The position numbers and the translations under genes were made by a program. Source: Bradyrhizobium cenepequi (GTDB taxonomy: Bacteria; Pseudomonadota; Alphaproteobacteria; Rhizobiales; Xanthobacteraceae). From it: a stretch of DNA of 64,000 nt. The DNA lies in contig NZ_JAGKJI010000033.1 of NCBI RefSeq assembly GCF_020329485.1, positions 1-64,000 of the forward strand, in the 5' to 3' direction. Positions within the stretch are counted from its first letter, which is position 1. Every line of letters starts with the position of its first letter. Below, one piece after another: positions 12,843 through 21,475 of this stretch. A model generated the notes under the pieces. It was not told the origin of the DNA. It saw only the letters and a program-made list of their open reading frames with translations, and did not search any database.

Positions 12843-13069
12843 GTTTCCTCTCAAAATAAGGCTAAAAGGCCTCACGGTCGTTGGCGCACCTTGGGCGTTG
12901 CGGCACCCACCGGGGCCACCGCTCGTCCTCCGCGAGCCGCAATGTCCTAAATCAGGCGAGGAGCGTTCAACGTCCCTGAGGAACGGCCTTGCCCGCAGCA
13001 TTCTCGGAGCCCAAAGGGCCGAGGTTCCGTCGCAATCCCCTATGCCGGAACTGCCCCGCGATTAAGACA

Positions 13070-13099
13070 GCTATACTGTCCTAACTCCGACCTTGCCAA
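13070..13099 (-). promoter_or_regulatory. Possible sigma-70 promoter for gltB
   Basis: On the minus strand, TTGGCA (13099-13094) and TATAGC (13075-13070) are separated by 18 bp, about 230 bp ahead of the gltB start. The -10 lies inside a small inverted repeat GACAG-N5-CTGTC (13066-13080) that could be an operator. This is motif matching only; the implied leader is long. The rest of 12843-13298 shows no gene. Confidence 0.35.
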
Positions 13100-13298
13100 A
13101 TTTTTTTCTATCACACAAGCGCGTCAGAGTCCTCGTCTGCATGTAGTTTTGGGTGGAGCGCGGTGAAGGCCCGCCCCCGATTTGAAGCAAACGCGCCCTG
13201 ATGCGGCCCAAGGACCGCCGGAATTGCCGATGAAGTTTCCTGCGGGCGCCAGAGAGCAAAAATGCTCCACGCCCAGCGTCTTACAGGAGCTACCGGTG

Positions 13299-14018
13299 AT
13301 GAAGCTGTTTACGGGATGGGTCTTGTCTGTGGGGTTCATGCTTTCGGCCCCGACCGCCAATGCGCAATTTCTGGCGCCCAATCACGTCGGAGATCCGTCG
13401 GTCGTGACCGTGTCCGACTTCGATGGCCCCTATGCGGCGACGCCGCCGGAGGCGCCGGCGCCGCGCTATGGGCCCGTCTACGAACCAAGGCTGCTGCCGC
13501 CCATCGAAGTCTACACCGTGCTGCGCGAAAACGGGTTCTTGCCGCTCGGCATCCCCCGGCGGCGCGGACCGGTCTATACGATCGCAGTGATCCAGCCCGG
13601 CGGCAGCGACGGCAGGCTGGTCATCGACGCGCGTACCGGCCGCATCATCCGCTTCATTCCGGCCGATGGGATGGACGACGATGACCGAGGCGATGATCTG
13701 ACCGGCGCCTATGGCCCTGCCGGACCCTTGCCGCCGGCAACCCCCGTTCGCAGCGGCGTGCCACGGCCGCCGGCTCCCATTCCGCATGTGGCGAGCCGGA
13801 CCGTGCCAAAGCCGAAGCCAAACCCGCGCCCGCAGGCAGCACGGCCTGCCCCGGAGCCGGCCCAGCAATCAGCCGCGGTGCAACAGAAGCCTGCGGAGAC
13901 ACCCCAGACCGCTCCGGTGGCTGCTGCGTCGGCCGTCGGCGAGTCGAAGCCGGCTGCGCCCGCCGCGCCGACGATTTTGCCGACGCAGGAAATGCCCCAT
14001 GTGCAAGGGTTGGAGTAG
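13299..14018 (+). CDS. Secreted protein with a PepSY-like segment and Pro/Ala-rich tail
   Basis: A 239-residue exported protein of unknown function. The ATG at 13299 is preceded by CAGGAG; a longer reading frame from 13182 would bury the signal peptide. The signal peptide (MKLFTGWVLSV...) ends at APTANAQ, near residue 23. Residues about 65-125 are compact, with EVYTVLRENGFLPLG, then VYTIAVIQPGGSDGRLVIDA and RTGRIIRFIP, resembling a PepSY-type fold. The remainder (130-239) is low-complexity Pro/Ala, probably a periplasmic or wall-spanning tail. It is divergent from gltB with a 456-bp gap. Confidence 0.75.
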   Translation: MKLFTGWVLSVGFMLSAPTANAQFLAPNHVGDPSVVTVSDFDGPYAATPPEAPAPRYGPVYEPRLLPPIEVYTVLRENGFLPLGIPRRRGPVYTIAVIQPGGSDGRLVIDARTGRIIRFIPADGMDDDDRGDDLTGAYGPAGPLPPATPVRSGVPRPPAPIPHVASRTVPKPKPNPRPQAARPAPEPAQQSAAVQQKPAETPQTAPVAAASAVGESKPAAPAAPTILPTQEMPHVQGLE

Positions 14019-14026
14019 CTGACCTC

Positions 14027-14130
14027 GTCATTCCGGGGCGCGCGAAGCGCGAACCCGGAATCCATTTCGCCCCTTGTCCCATGGCTGAATGGATTCCGGG
14101 CCTGCGCCTGACGGCGCATCCCGGAATGAC
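14027..14130. repeat. Intergenic palindromic repeat, family C copy 1
   Basis: Arms TCATTCCGGGGCGCG and GAACCCGGAATCCAT are answered by ATGGATTCCGGGC and GCATCCCGGAATGA, giving an imperfect inverted repeat of about 100 bp. A second copy is at 60597-60703. It lies between the convergent secreted-protein gene and hsp20, next to the hsp20 terminator. Confidence 0.87.
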
Positions 14131-14140
14131 AGAGGGAAAA

Positions 14141-14169
14141 ACAAAAACGCCCCGGTTTCCCGGAGCGTT
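14141..14169 (-). terminator. Rho-independent terminator of the hsp20 gene
   Basis: Read on the minus strand, AACGCTCCGG pairs with CCGGGGCGTT (one mismatch) around a GAAA loop, followed by TTTGTTTTT. It begins 36 nt after the hsp20 stop. Stem, tetraloop and T-run fit a classical intrinsic terminator. Confidence 0.85.
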
Positions 14170-14204
14170 TTGCGTTCGGCCAATACCTGCCGAAGCTGCC
14201 TCAA

Positions 14205-14681
14205 TTAGGCGGCGGCCTTGTTGGTGGAGCCGTCGGCGACCTGCGGCGCGGCGGAGCCGGTCGTGATCGGAATGCTGCGCGGCTTCTTGGCCTCGGGGAT
14301 CTCGCGAACGAGGTCGACGTGGAGCAGGCCGTTCTCAAGCGAGGCGCTCTTCACCTGCACGAAGTCGGCAAGCTGGAATACGCGCTCGAAGGCCCGAGAG
14401 GCGATGCCGCGATAGAGAACGTTGGATTTGTCCTTGCCGTTCTCGTTGGCGGTCTTCTCGCCCTTGATCGTCAGCGTGTTCTCCTTCGCGACGATCGAAA
14501 GCTCACTCTCGGAGAAGCCGGAAACCGCTACGGTGATGCGGTAGGCGTTCTCGCCCGTGCGCTCGATGTTGTAGGGGGGATAGCCGGGGCTGCCGTCCGA
14601 AGTCGCCTGGTCAAGCAGGTTGAAAAAGCGGTCAAAGCCGACGGTGGAACGATAGAAGGGGGTCAGATCATAGGTACGCAT
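14205..14681 (-). CDS. Small heat shock protein (Hsp20/alpha-crystallin, IbpA-like)
   Basis: A 158-residue ATP-independent holdase that binds unfolding proteins in the cytoplasm. The ATG at 14681 (MRTYDLTPFYRST) is set by GGAGGA at 14687-14692. The alpha-crystallin domain covers about residues 35-130 (PYNIERTGENAYRITVAVSG, then RAFERVFQLADFV and the ENGLLHVDL dimer strand). The N-terminal arm and the Ala/Thr-rich C-terminal tail match class A rhizobial sHsps. Its 5' leader carries a ROSE-type thermometer and its end an intrinsic terminator, so it appears to be a monocistronic, temperature-regulated gene. Confidence 0.95.
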   Translation of the reverse strand: MRTYDLTPFYRSTVGFDRFFNLLDQATSDGSPGYPPYNIERTGENAYRITVAVSGFSESELSIVAKENTLTIKGEKTANENGKDKSNVLYRGIASRAFERVFQLADFVQVKSASLENGLLHVDLVREIPEAKKPRSIPITTGSAAPQVADGSTNKAAA

Positions 14682-14740
14682 AGTAGTCCTCCAATGAGCG
14701 ACTGATTCGATTACCCGCCCGCCAATCGGGCCGGGCTTTA
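14682..14740 (-). promoter_or_regulatory. ROSE-type RNA thermometer in the hsp20 leader
   Basis: In the transcript, UCGCUCAUUGGAGGA (14701-14687) folds so that UC-CUC pairs with the Shine-Dalgarno GAGGA and leaves an unpaired G opposite it. This matches the conserved UYGCU/SD hairpin with its key G known from Bradyrhizobium ROSE elements. A GC-rich stem lies just upstream (14735-14714). Heat would melt the weak SD hairpin and allow translation. The pairing was worked out by hand. Confidence 0.75.
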
Positions 14741-14899
14741 GTCTGTGTGCAGCCTGATGTTCCGGTTCCGAAACACTGGTAGCGGCCTGCACGAAGATGA
14801 TATGGGTGGGGCTATCAGGCGTTCAAGAGGCGGAAATATCGTCGCTTTTTGGCGCTCACGCCTTGATTCCCGCCGTCTCTCACCTAGCGGTTCCCCTTC

Positions 14900-15847
14900 A
14901 TGACGCTCGTCTCCATTCCAGCCAATCCGGTTCCGGAAGACGTCGTCAGCGCGATCATCAAGACGCCGGATGGCGCCGAATTGCGCTTTGCGCGCTGGGC
15001 GCCGCCGCCGGGCCGCAAGGGAACGGTCTGCGTGTTCACCGGCCGCGGCGAGATGATCGAAAAGTATTTCGAGACCGTGCGCGATCTGCGCGACCGCGGC
15101 TTTGCGGTGGCGATGATCGACTGGCGCGGGCAGGGCCATTCCTCGCGGAGATTGCGCGATCGGCGCAAAGGCTATGTGCGCGACTTTGCCGATTACGAGA
15201 TCGACGTCGAAACATTCGTGCAGCAGGTGGTGCTGCCGGATTGTCCGCCGCCCTATTTCGCGCTGGCACATTCGATGGGCGGCGCGGTGATGCTGCGCAT
15301 CGCGCATGCAGGGAAACGCTGGTTCGATCGCATGGTGCTGTCGGCACCGATGATCGATCTCCCGGGACGCCGCACCTCGTTCATCCCGACCGCACTGCTG
15401 CGGATCATGCGACTCACTGGCCAGGGCGGACGCTACGTTCCGGGCGGCAGCGATGAGTTGGTCGGGCTGGCGCCCTTCAGCAACAATCCGCTCACCAGCG
15501 ATCCCGTGCGCTACTCGCGCAACGCGGCGATCCTGGAAGAAGACCCTACGGTTGGCCTCGCCGCGCCGACGGTCGCCTGGGCCGACACTGCCTTCAAGGC
15601 GATGCGCACGTTCCGCGAATATTACTACCCGTCGCAGATCCGTCAGCCGATCCTGATGCTGGCGGCTAGCAACGACACCGTGGTCTCGACGCCCGCGATC
15701 GAGGAGTTCGCCTATCACTTGCGCGCCGGATCGCATCTCGTGATCGCCGGCTCCAAACACGAGATCCTGCAGGAGCAGGACCGTTACCGCGCACAGTTCT
15801 GGGCGGCGTTCGACGCCTTCGTGCCGGGCACGCCGCTGTTCGGCTGA
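14900..15847 (+). CDS. Alpha/beta hydrolase, lysophospholipase-like
   Basis: A 315-residue serine hydrolase of the Hydrolase_4 (PldB-like) group. The nucleophile is Ser125 in FALAHSMGGAVML. An oxyanion-side motif FTGRGEMIEKYFE is near residue 46, with DWRGQGHSS at 74-82. The acid and base are probably in LAASNDTVVS and AGSKHEILQE near the C-terminus. There is no signal peptide, so action is cytoplasmic or at the inner membrane. Substrate is likely a lysophospholipid or monoglyceride by family, but this is not demonstrated. The start has no strong ribosome site. Confidence 0.87.
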   Translation: MTLVSIPANPVPEDVVSAIIKTPDGAELRFARWAPPPGRKGTVCVFTGRGEMIEKYFETVRDLRDRGFAVAMIDWRGQGHSSRRLRDRRKGYVRDFADYEIDVETFVQQVVLPDCPPPYFALAHSMGGAVMLRIAHAGKRWFDRMVLSAPMIDLPGRRTSFIPTALLRIMRLTGQGGRYVPGGSDELVGLAPFSNNPLTSDPVRYSRNAAILEEDPTVGLAAPTVAWADTAFKAMRTFREYYYPSQIRQPILMLAASNDTVVSTPAIEEFAYHLRAGSHLVIAGSKHEILQEQDRYRAQFWAAFDAFVPGTPLFG

Positions 15848-15868
15848 CGCGCCAGCTTCCTCGGTCAG

Positions 15869-18627
15869 CTACAAGGTCTTCAGATATTCGATCAGCGCTT
15901 CACGTTCGCTTCTATCGAGCGCGCGGCCGACGATACCCTTCGGATACGGCGCCGCTCCCTCGAACGAGTGGCCGCTCACGCTGTTGCCGTGGATGTCCTT
16001 TCCGTCGCGATCGGCCGCCGAAAACAGTGTTTGGCCGTTCTTGCACTTCGTCTCGTCGCCCTTGACGTCGAAGCCGACCTGCTCCGGATCGAAATCACGC
16101 GCGCCCATGCAGAACTTCCTTGGGCGCTCGGCAGCAGCCAGTCGAGCGAGGGGACCGAGCCGTTATGCAGGTAGGGCGCCGTGGCCCAGACGCCGTTCAG
16201 CGGTCGCGCGCGATAGCGCGGCGCCGGCTCGCGGTTGGGGCAGTTCTTTCGCTCGCCCCACAGCTTCTTCTGCGCTGCTGACGGGATGTGCTGATCGTCC
16301 ATCCATTTCCGGCTGACGAGGTCCACCGTCACCATCAAGGCGAGGGCATAGGACATCTCGGTGGAAGAGGTCGGCTGAAGGTCAGGACATTCCCACCACT
16401 TCGCGAGGTCGCGCGTGGGATCGATGCCGAGAAAGCCGGGGACCTGAACGGTTCGCGTGGTCAGTACCTTGGCCTGCGCGGAGTCCGTTCCCATGTCATC
16501 GGCCTTTTTCTGGACGGGGTCGAGGACCGGGCTCCCGCCGGTGTGGTCCCAGCGCGGCGAAGACCAGAAGCTCTTGTCCGGAAATTGAGCGTCGAACGCG
16601 GGGTCATTGACCGGACCGAGATGACATTCGACGCAGATCTCGGCGTACAGCTCCCGGCCCTTCGCGACGCGATCGGGCTTGAGCTTCCAGGCCTGATCGT
16701 CGAACAGCTGCGACGGCCATTTCGGCGCGGTCAAACCGCCGAAGCGCGGCGGCGTCTGGCTGAAGGGATCGGGGCCGCGCAGCATCGATTCGATCCACAA
16801 CAAATTCTGCACCTCCACCGACGAACGGAACAGCGTGTCGGCCGGATACTCGGGCGACATGTTGATCAGCGCGGTCACTCCCAGCGCCTCGCCGGCATTG
16901 CGGATCAGCGGCTGCTCGATCGAGGCGTCGTATTGCGCGTATTTGAGCCATGGCACGGTCCAGATCGGCGGGAAGCTGACCGGCGCGTCCTGGGCATGCA
17001 GATTCTTCTCGAAGCCGCTGAGGCCGTTGATAACCGGGTTCTGCGAGAAGACCTGGTTGCCGATGCGGTTGAGCGCGTCAAGACGGCCGAATCCCTCTTC
17101 GGTGTCCTTCTGCGGATCGCCATTTTCGGTCGTCTTGTCGGCTATCGTCTTGTCATAAGTCTTCTGCCAGTCGATCAGGAATGTGCCGATTGCTGCCAGC
17201 TTTTGCTTGAGGACGCTGCGGTCTGCATCGCTTGCGTCGGGCCCGAGCACGCGATCCGCGAAGCGCTTGAAACGGAACGGCACATACAAGGTATAGGCAA
17301 TCGACAGGCCGGTCGCGAGTTCGAGCTTTTTCAGGTCGGTCATGGCCGGGCCGCCGTCGAAGCGCACGGCCACGCCCTTGTAGTGAAGCTGTCCGGTGTG
17401 ACAGGCGGCGCAGGTCAGCCCGATCCTGTCGTCTTCGCGGCGGCCCGTCGCCGGATCGACAACGCCGGTCATCCGCGCGAAGCCGACCGGCAAGCCGTCG
17501 ACATTCTCAACCGGTGTCTTCCACAGGCCCGAAGATGCCGGCGTCGGTGTCGTCTCGAAGATGCTTGCATAGCCGAAGCGACGCAGTGTGCTGTCGTCGG
17601 TGTGGATGGTCTGAGGGCTTGGAATGAAGCCGAAGCGCTCAAGATAGGGGCTGTCCTTTATCAGTCCGGGCTGGCTGAACAGGTACAGGTATGGCTGCTC
17701 CAGCGCGACGAACCACGCATAGGGCACCGGAAATGTCGCGGTGCCCTGGCTGACATGGTGGAACCAGTAACGATCCTCGCGCGACCAATTCTGGTCGAGC
17801 CAGTACGCAGCCTTGGTCGCCGGCGCGTCCGGCAGCGGAGGCGGCAGCAATTGTGCGAGCTTGTCGGGCAGGAGGGCCCTGACGTGATCCGGGAACTGAG
17901 TGAGCGCAACCAGCAGCGCGATCACCACGGCCGCGGCGCTGCCGAGAACGCAAAGCGCGCGCCGGGCGGGGGCGACTTCCGGTTGGGATTCGATGCGCGC
18001 GACAATCCGCTCGGGCAGCCGGCGATCGACGAACAATGTCCTCACCTCCGTGACGCTGAGGTAGCGGTCCTTGCCTTGGCCCTTGCCCATGATGCGAAGC
18101 AGGACGGGCCATTCGCCCTTCATCAGCAGTGGGTCGTACCAGCGCCGGTCGTCTTTCGCCCGTTCGAAATTGGCGCGCATGAAGGTCGTGATTTCGGACA
18201 CCGTCAGGCCGCGCTCGACGTCGCCGGCGGGATTCGTGCACTCCTGGCCGAACTCGGCAAGGCGCGCGATCTGGTCCTCGTGCACATGGGCGTGGGTGTC
18301 AAGAATGCGCGAGCCGACGCCGTGCTTATCGAGTGGCCCGTCGCGCAACGCATCCAACTCGGCACCGGACCACCAGCTCTTGAGCAGGCGCCAGGGACTG
18401 AGGCCGTTCGCCACGAGCGCGACGAGATAAATCTCGATGCGAGCCCGTATCTTGCTCAGCCCCGTCTCTCCGCTGGCCGCTCCGATTGTCCTTGATAGCG
18501 TCGAGAGGGGGACGATGTGGCCGTCGACAAATCCTTCCGCGACCAGCGCACGCAGGAACGGGCAAGGATTGTTCGGAGAAACGTCGATTGGCGGCGTGAC
18601 CGGCTTCTTGGTGCGGGGGTCGTGCAT
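15869..18627 (-). pseudogene. Heme-thiolate peroxidase-like domain fused to diheme cytochrome c (RoxA/MauG-like), frameshifted near the 3' end
   Basis: From ATG 18627 the frame runs to 15976, but conserved sequence moves to another frame at about 16113-16130. LHNGSVPSLDWLLPSA is followed, one frame over, by RKFCMGARDFDPEQVGF and continues to the true-looking end ALIEYLKTL at 15869. A small indel is therefore implied, either a real mutation or a sequencing error. Residues 1-215 resemble the Peroxidase_2 family: NNPCPFLRALVAEG (Cys22 as possible heme thiolate), HVHED at 114-118, and VRTLFVDRRLPERI. One membrane helix (about 222-242) follows. The remainder is a periplasmic cytochrome with CAACH (about 406) and CVECH (about 664). 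The fusion is unusual. Confidence 0.72.
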
Positions 18628-18764
18628 GGCGCAACATCCTGAGCGCAACGAATCATGAAAAGCGATCGCCCGATAGAAGCGGACGAAGTCTTAACATCCA
18701 GAATACAAGCGAGATGTTACGCTACTACAGCGTGTGGCAAAGCCTGGCCGAACCCTCAGTGAGC

Positions 18765-18803
18765 GAACGATCGGAGGTGCCGTGCTGGATTGCACGATCG
18801 TTC
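18765..18803 (-). terminator. Hairpin at the 3' end of the cyclase gene, weak terminator candidate
   Basis: GAACGATCG (18765-18773) and CGATCGTTC (18795-18803) form a perfect 9-bp stem with a 21-nt loop. It overlaps the stop codon of the minus-strand cyclase gene. No T-run follows, so it may be an mRNA 3' stabiliser rather than an intrinsic terminator. Confidence 0.35.
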
Positions 18804-20595
18804 ACGATTCGGCGGCAAGCTTCCGGGTTTCGACAAGGGTCAGCCGGGCGAGCGGTATGCCGGCCTTCAAGAGACCCTCACGATAGTGCTCGATATCGGC
18901 CGGCTGTTTCCAATGGAAATTCCTCAAATGCCGATCGACGGTGAAAGTCGGATAGTTGGACATCAGAACGCTGGTTGCGTCCGCCGCCTCTTTGGTCCGT
19001 CCCAATTGGGCCAGCGCGGCTGCGCGGATCGCCAGCGCCGGCATATGGTTCGGATTGATGTAGAGCTGCTCGCGCGCCCAGGACAGCGTCGCGTCGTATT
19101 GTCCCAGGAGGTAATGGCTGAACGCGTTCAAGGCCGCCCACTGGTACCGCGGGTCACTGTTGGCGCGCTGCGCCCCCATGGAAAAGAGCTCGATGGCCTG
19201 GCGATGCTCGCCGCTCACGAGGTGAACATATCCAAGGACGCCGCGTGCACCCATATCGTATGGGTTGAGCGCCACGGCGCGGTTCGCGGCATCCATGGCC
19301 GCTTCGTAGTGTCCCTCTACCGAACGCACATAGGACAGGATCTGAAAGGCGAAGGATGAGCGCGGATCGAGCCGAACGCTGGCCTCGGCAAGGCCGACTA
19401 TCGACGTCCACAGTTCGCGCGTGCGCTTGATCCAGCCAAACTGGATGCTCTGCACCTGGATCGTCGCGAGATAGGCATGCGCGATCGAAAGCGTCGGATC
19501 GAGTGCGATCGCTTCCTTGAACAGCGCGATGGAAGCCTCGTAGTCCTGCTTGGTGTGCCGATAGTAATAGGAGAGCCCTTTCAGGAAGCGATCCCACGCC
19601 GTGACATCGTTGGAAATGCGGGCAGGTGCGGACGCCTCCGCGCGGAATATCTCGGTGGCGATCGCCGCGGAGAGACTGGTCGTGATCTCGTCCTGCATCG
19701 CAAACAGGTCGCCCATGTCGCGGTCATAGCGGCCGGTCCACAATTGCTCGCCGTTCTCAGGCGCGACCAACTCGGCCGTCACCCGGACCTTGCTGCCGGC
19801 CCGCCGCACCGAGCCCTGGATCAGGTAGGTCGCATCGATCTCGCGCGCGATCAGGCGGGTGCTCACATTCTTGCCCTTGAAAGAGAATGTCGAGTTGCGG
19901 CTCAGCACCCGATAGAAGGACTGTAGCGAGAGCGCGTGGATCAGGTCTTCGGTTAATCCATCGGAAAAATATTCGTCGCTGGAGTCGCTCAAGTTGGCGA
20001 AGGGAAGCACACCGACGATCGCGGTCCGACACTGCCCCGGCAGGCTCGACGAATCCCGTGGCTGACGCTCACGCGCCTCCGAGCCGCCCGGCTCCCAGGT
20101 GAAGACCTCCACCGGGTCTGCGATGTTCTTGAAGCGATGGCTACCGGAATTGACCAGGGTTGCTTTGAGGTGCTTGCCGGCCTCCTGATACGCCTTGGCC
20201 GAAGCGGCCAGCCCGCCTGGCGGGGAAACCGTCTCAAGCCGGACGGCGATGTTGACATCATCCCCGAACAGTTCGTCCTCGTCGGCCATCACATCGCCCA
20301 TGTGAACGCCTATCCGGAACTGCATGACACGGTCGGCGGGAAGCTGGTTGTTACGTTCCGCCATCAGCATCTGCATCTCGATGGCGGCCTCCAGGGCTCC
20401 GACGATGCTCGGAAATTCCAGCAGGAAGCCGTCGCCGGTGTTCTTTACGATACGGCCGCCATGATTGAGGATGATTGGATGGATCGCGGTTCGATGGGCT
20501 TTGAAGGCGGCATGCGTGCCCGCTTCGTCGGCACCCATCATCCGCGAGTAGCCGGCGACATCGGCGCAGACTATGGCAGCTAGCCGTCTCTCCAT
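18802..20595 (-). CDS. Class III adenylate/guanylate cyclase with FlgO/TolB-like and TPR domains
   Basis: A 597-residue soluble protein from ATG 20595 (MERRLAAIVCADVAGYS); in-frame ATGs at 20655 and 20715 are also possible. The cyclase domain (about 1-170) keeps the metal-binding Asp in ADVAGYSRMM and NTGDGFLLEF, and the catalytic Asn/Arg in DDVNIAVRLE, so it looks active. Residues about 190-320 match the FlgO/TolB-like region seen in such proteins (VGVLPFANLSDSSDEYFSDG, then YLIQGSVRRAGSKVRVTAEL). The rest is TPR helices (SIAHAYLATIQVQ, RAVALNPYDMGARGVLGYVH). This architecture is abundant in rhizobia. The signal it senses is unknown. Confidence 0.9.
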   Translation of the reverse strand: MERRLAAIVCADVAGYSRMMGADEAGTHAAFKAHRTAIHPIILNHGGRIVKNTGDGFLLEFPSIVGALEAAIEMQMLMAERNNQLPADRVMQFRIGVHMGDVMADEDELFGDDVNIAVRLETVSPPGGLAASAKAYQEAGKHLKATLVNSGSHRFKNIADPVEVFTWEPGGSEARERQPRDSSSLPGQCRTAIVGVLPFANLSDSSDEYFSDGLTEDLIHALSLQSFYRVLSRNSTFSFKGKNVSTRLIAREIDATYLIQGSVRRAGSKVRVTAELVAPENGEQLWTGRYDRDMGDLFAMQDEITTSLSAAIATEIFRAEASAPARISNDVTAWDRFLKGLSYYYRHTKQDYEASIALFKEAIALDPTLSIAHAYLATIQVQSIQFGWIKRTRELWTSIVGLAEASVRLDPRSSFAFQILSYVRSVEGHYEAAMDAANRAVALNPYDMGARGVLGYVHLVSGEHRQAIELFSMGAQRANSDPRYQWAALNAFSHYLLGQYDATLSWAREQLYINPNHMPALAIRAAALAQLGRTKEAADATSVLMSNYPTFTVDRHLRNFHWKQPADIEHYREGLLKAGIPLARLTLVETRKLAAES

Positions 20596-20836
20596 AACCG
20601 TGTCTGTACTCCGGAATCGGTCGATGACTGCCGAGGGCGCGGCCGACCGTTCCATTTTTCTTATAAAGCAAGATGTGCCTGGCGGAAGCCCGAACCGGAG
20701 ATCATAGTAATGCAAACGTTCCGGAATTGGCAGCGGATCGCCTCGGAAATGTTAGCTGCACGATTTTTATGTAGCGGAACAATGCGGCACGGCTGTCCCT
20801 GTCAGTCGGCCAACGATCGCGCGAGAGACCACGACG

Positions 20837-21472
20837 ATGCTCGGAATTCACGAACTATGGCTCTTCATTCTTTCGGGGCTGCTGCTTAACGTCACGCCGG
20901 GGCCGGACACCGCCTATATCATCGGCAGGAGCCTGCAGCTCGGATGGCGCGGCGGGGCGGCGGCCGCGATCGGTATTAGCTGCGGCTGCCTTTTTCATGT
21001 CCTTGGGGCGGCGATAGGGCTTTCAGCGCTGCTGATGACCTCCTCACTGGCCTTTGCCGTCCTCAAATGGGTTGGCGCAGCCTATCTCCTGTTCACGGGT
21101 GTCCAGATGCTGCTGTCACGCCAGCGTCCGACCGCGGATGTCGCCCTTCAGGGTGACGCGCCGACGCTGCACCGGGTCTTCTGGCAGGGCGCGCTGACCA
21201 ATGCGCTCAATCCGAAGGTGGCGTTGTTCTTCCTCGCTTTCCTGCCGCAGTTCGTGGCCGCTGATTCGCCGCACAAGACCGTCGCGTTCCTGCTGCTCGG
21301 CGCAATCTTCGTCTTCAACGGCACGCTGTGGTGTCTCGGTGTGGCGGCCTTTGCAGCGCGGGCGGCGAGGCGGATCCGTCGCTCCAGCGGCGTGATCGCC
21401 TGGATCAACCGCACGCTCGGCGGGCTGTTCGTCTATCTTGGCTTCCGTGTCGCGATGCTGGAGGCGCGCTAA
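20837..21472 (+). CDS. LysE/RhtB-family amino acid exporter
   Basis: A 211-residue inner-membrane protein with about six helices. The family signature LLLNVTPGPDTAYIIGRSLQLGWRGG is split across residues 16-41. A second conserved patch, GALTNALNPKVALFFLAFLPQF, spans about 115-136. These transporters export amino acids or homoserine-like compounds by proton exchange. Substrate cannot be read from sequence. It stands convergent with the TauE gene, with stops only 3 nt apart. Confidence 0.92.
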   Translation: MLGIHELWLFILSGLLLNVTPGPDTAYIIGRSLQLGWRGGAAAAIGISCGCLFHVLGAAIGLSALLMTSSLAFAVLKWVGAAYLLFTGVQMLLSRQRPTADVALQGDAPTLHRVFWQGALTNALNPKVALFFLAFLPQFVAADSPHKTVAFLLLGAIFVFNGTLWCLGVAAFAARAARRIRRSSGVIAWINRTLGGLFVYLGFRVAMLEAR

Positions 21473-21475
21473 AAC

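Noticed and set aside
16288..18495. A 735-codon plus-strand frame opposite the peroxidase-cytochrome gene
   Set aside because: The minus strand carries heme motifs and conserved domains; the plus frame has none.
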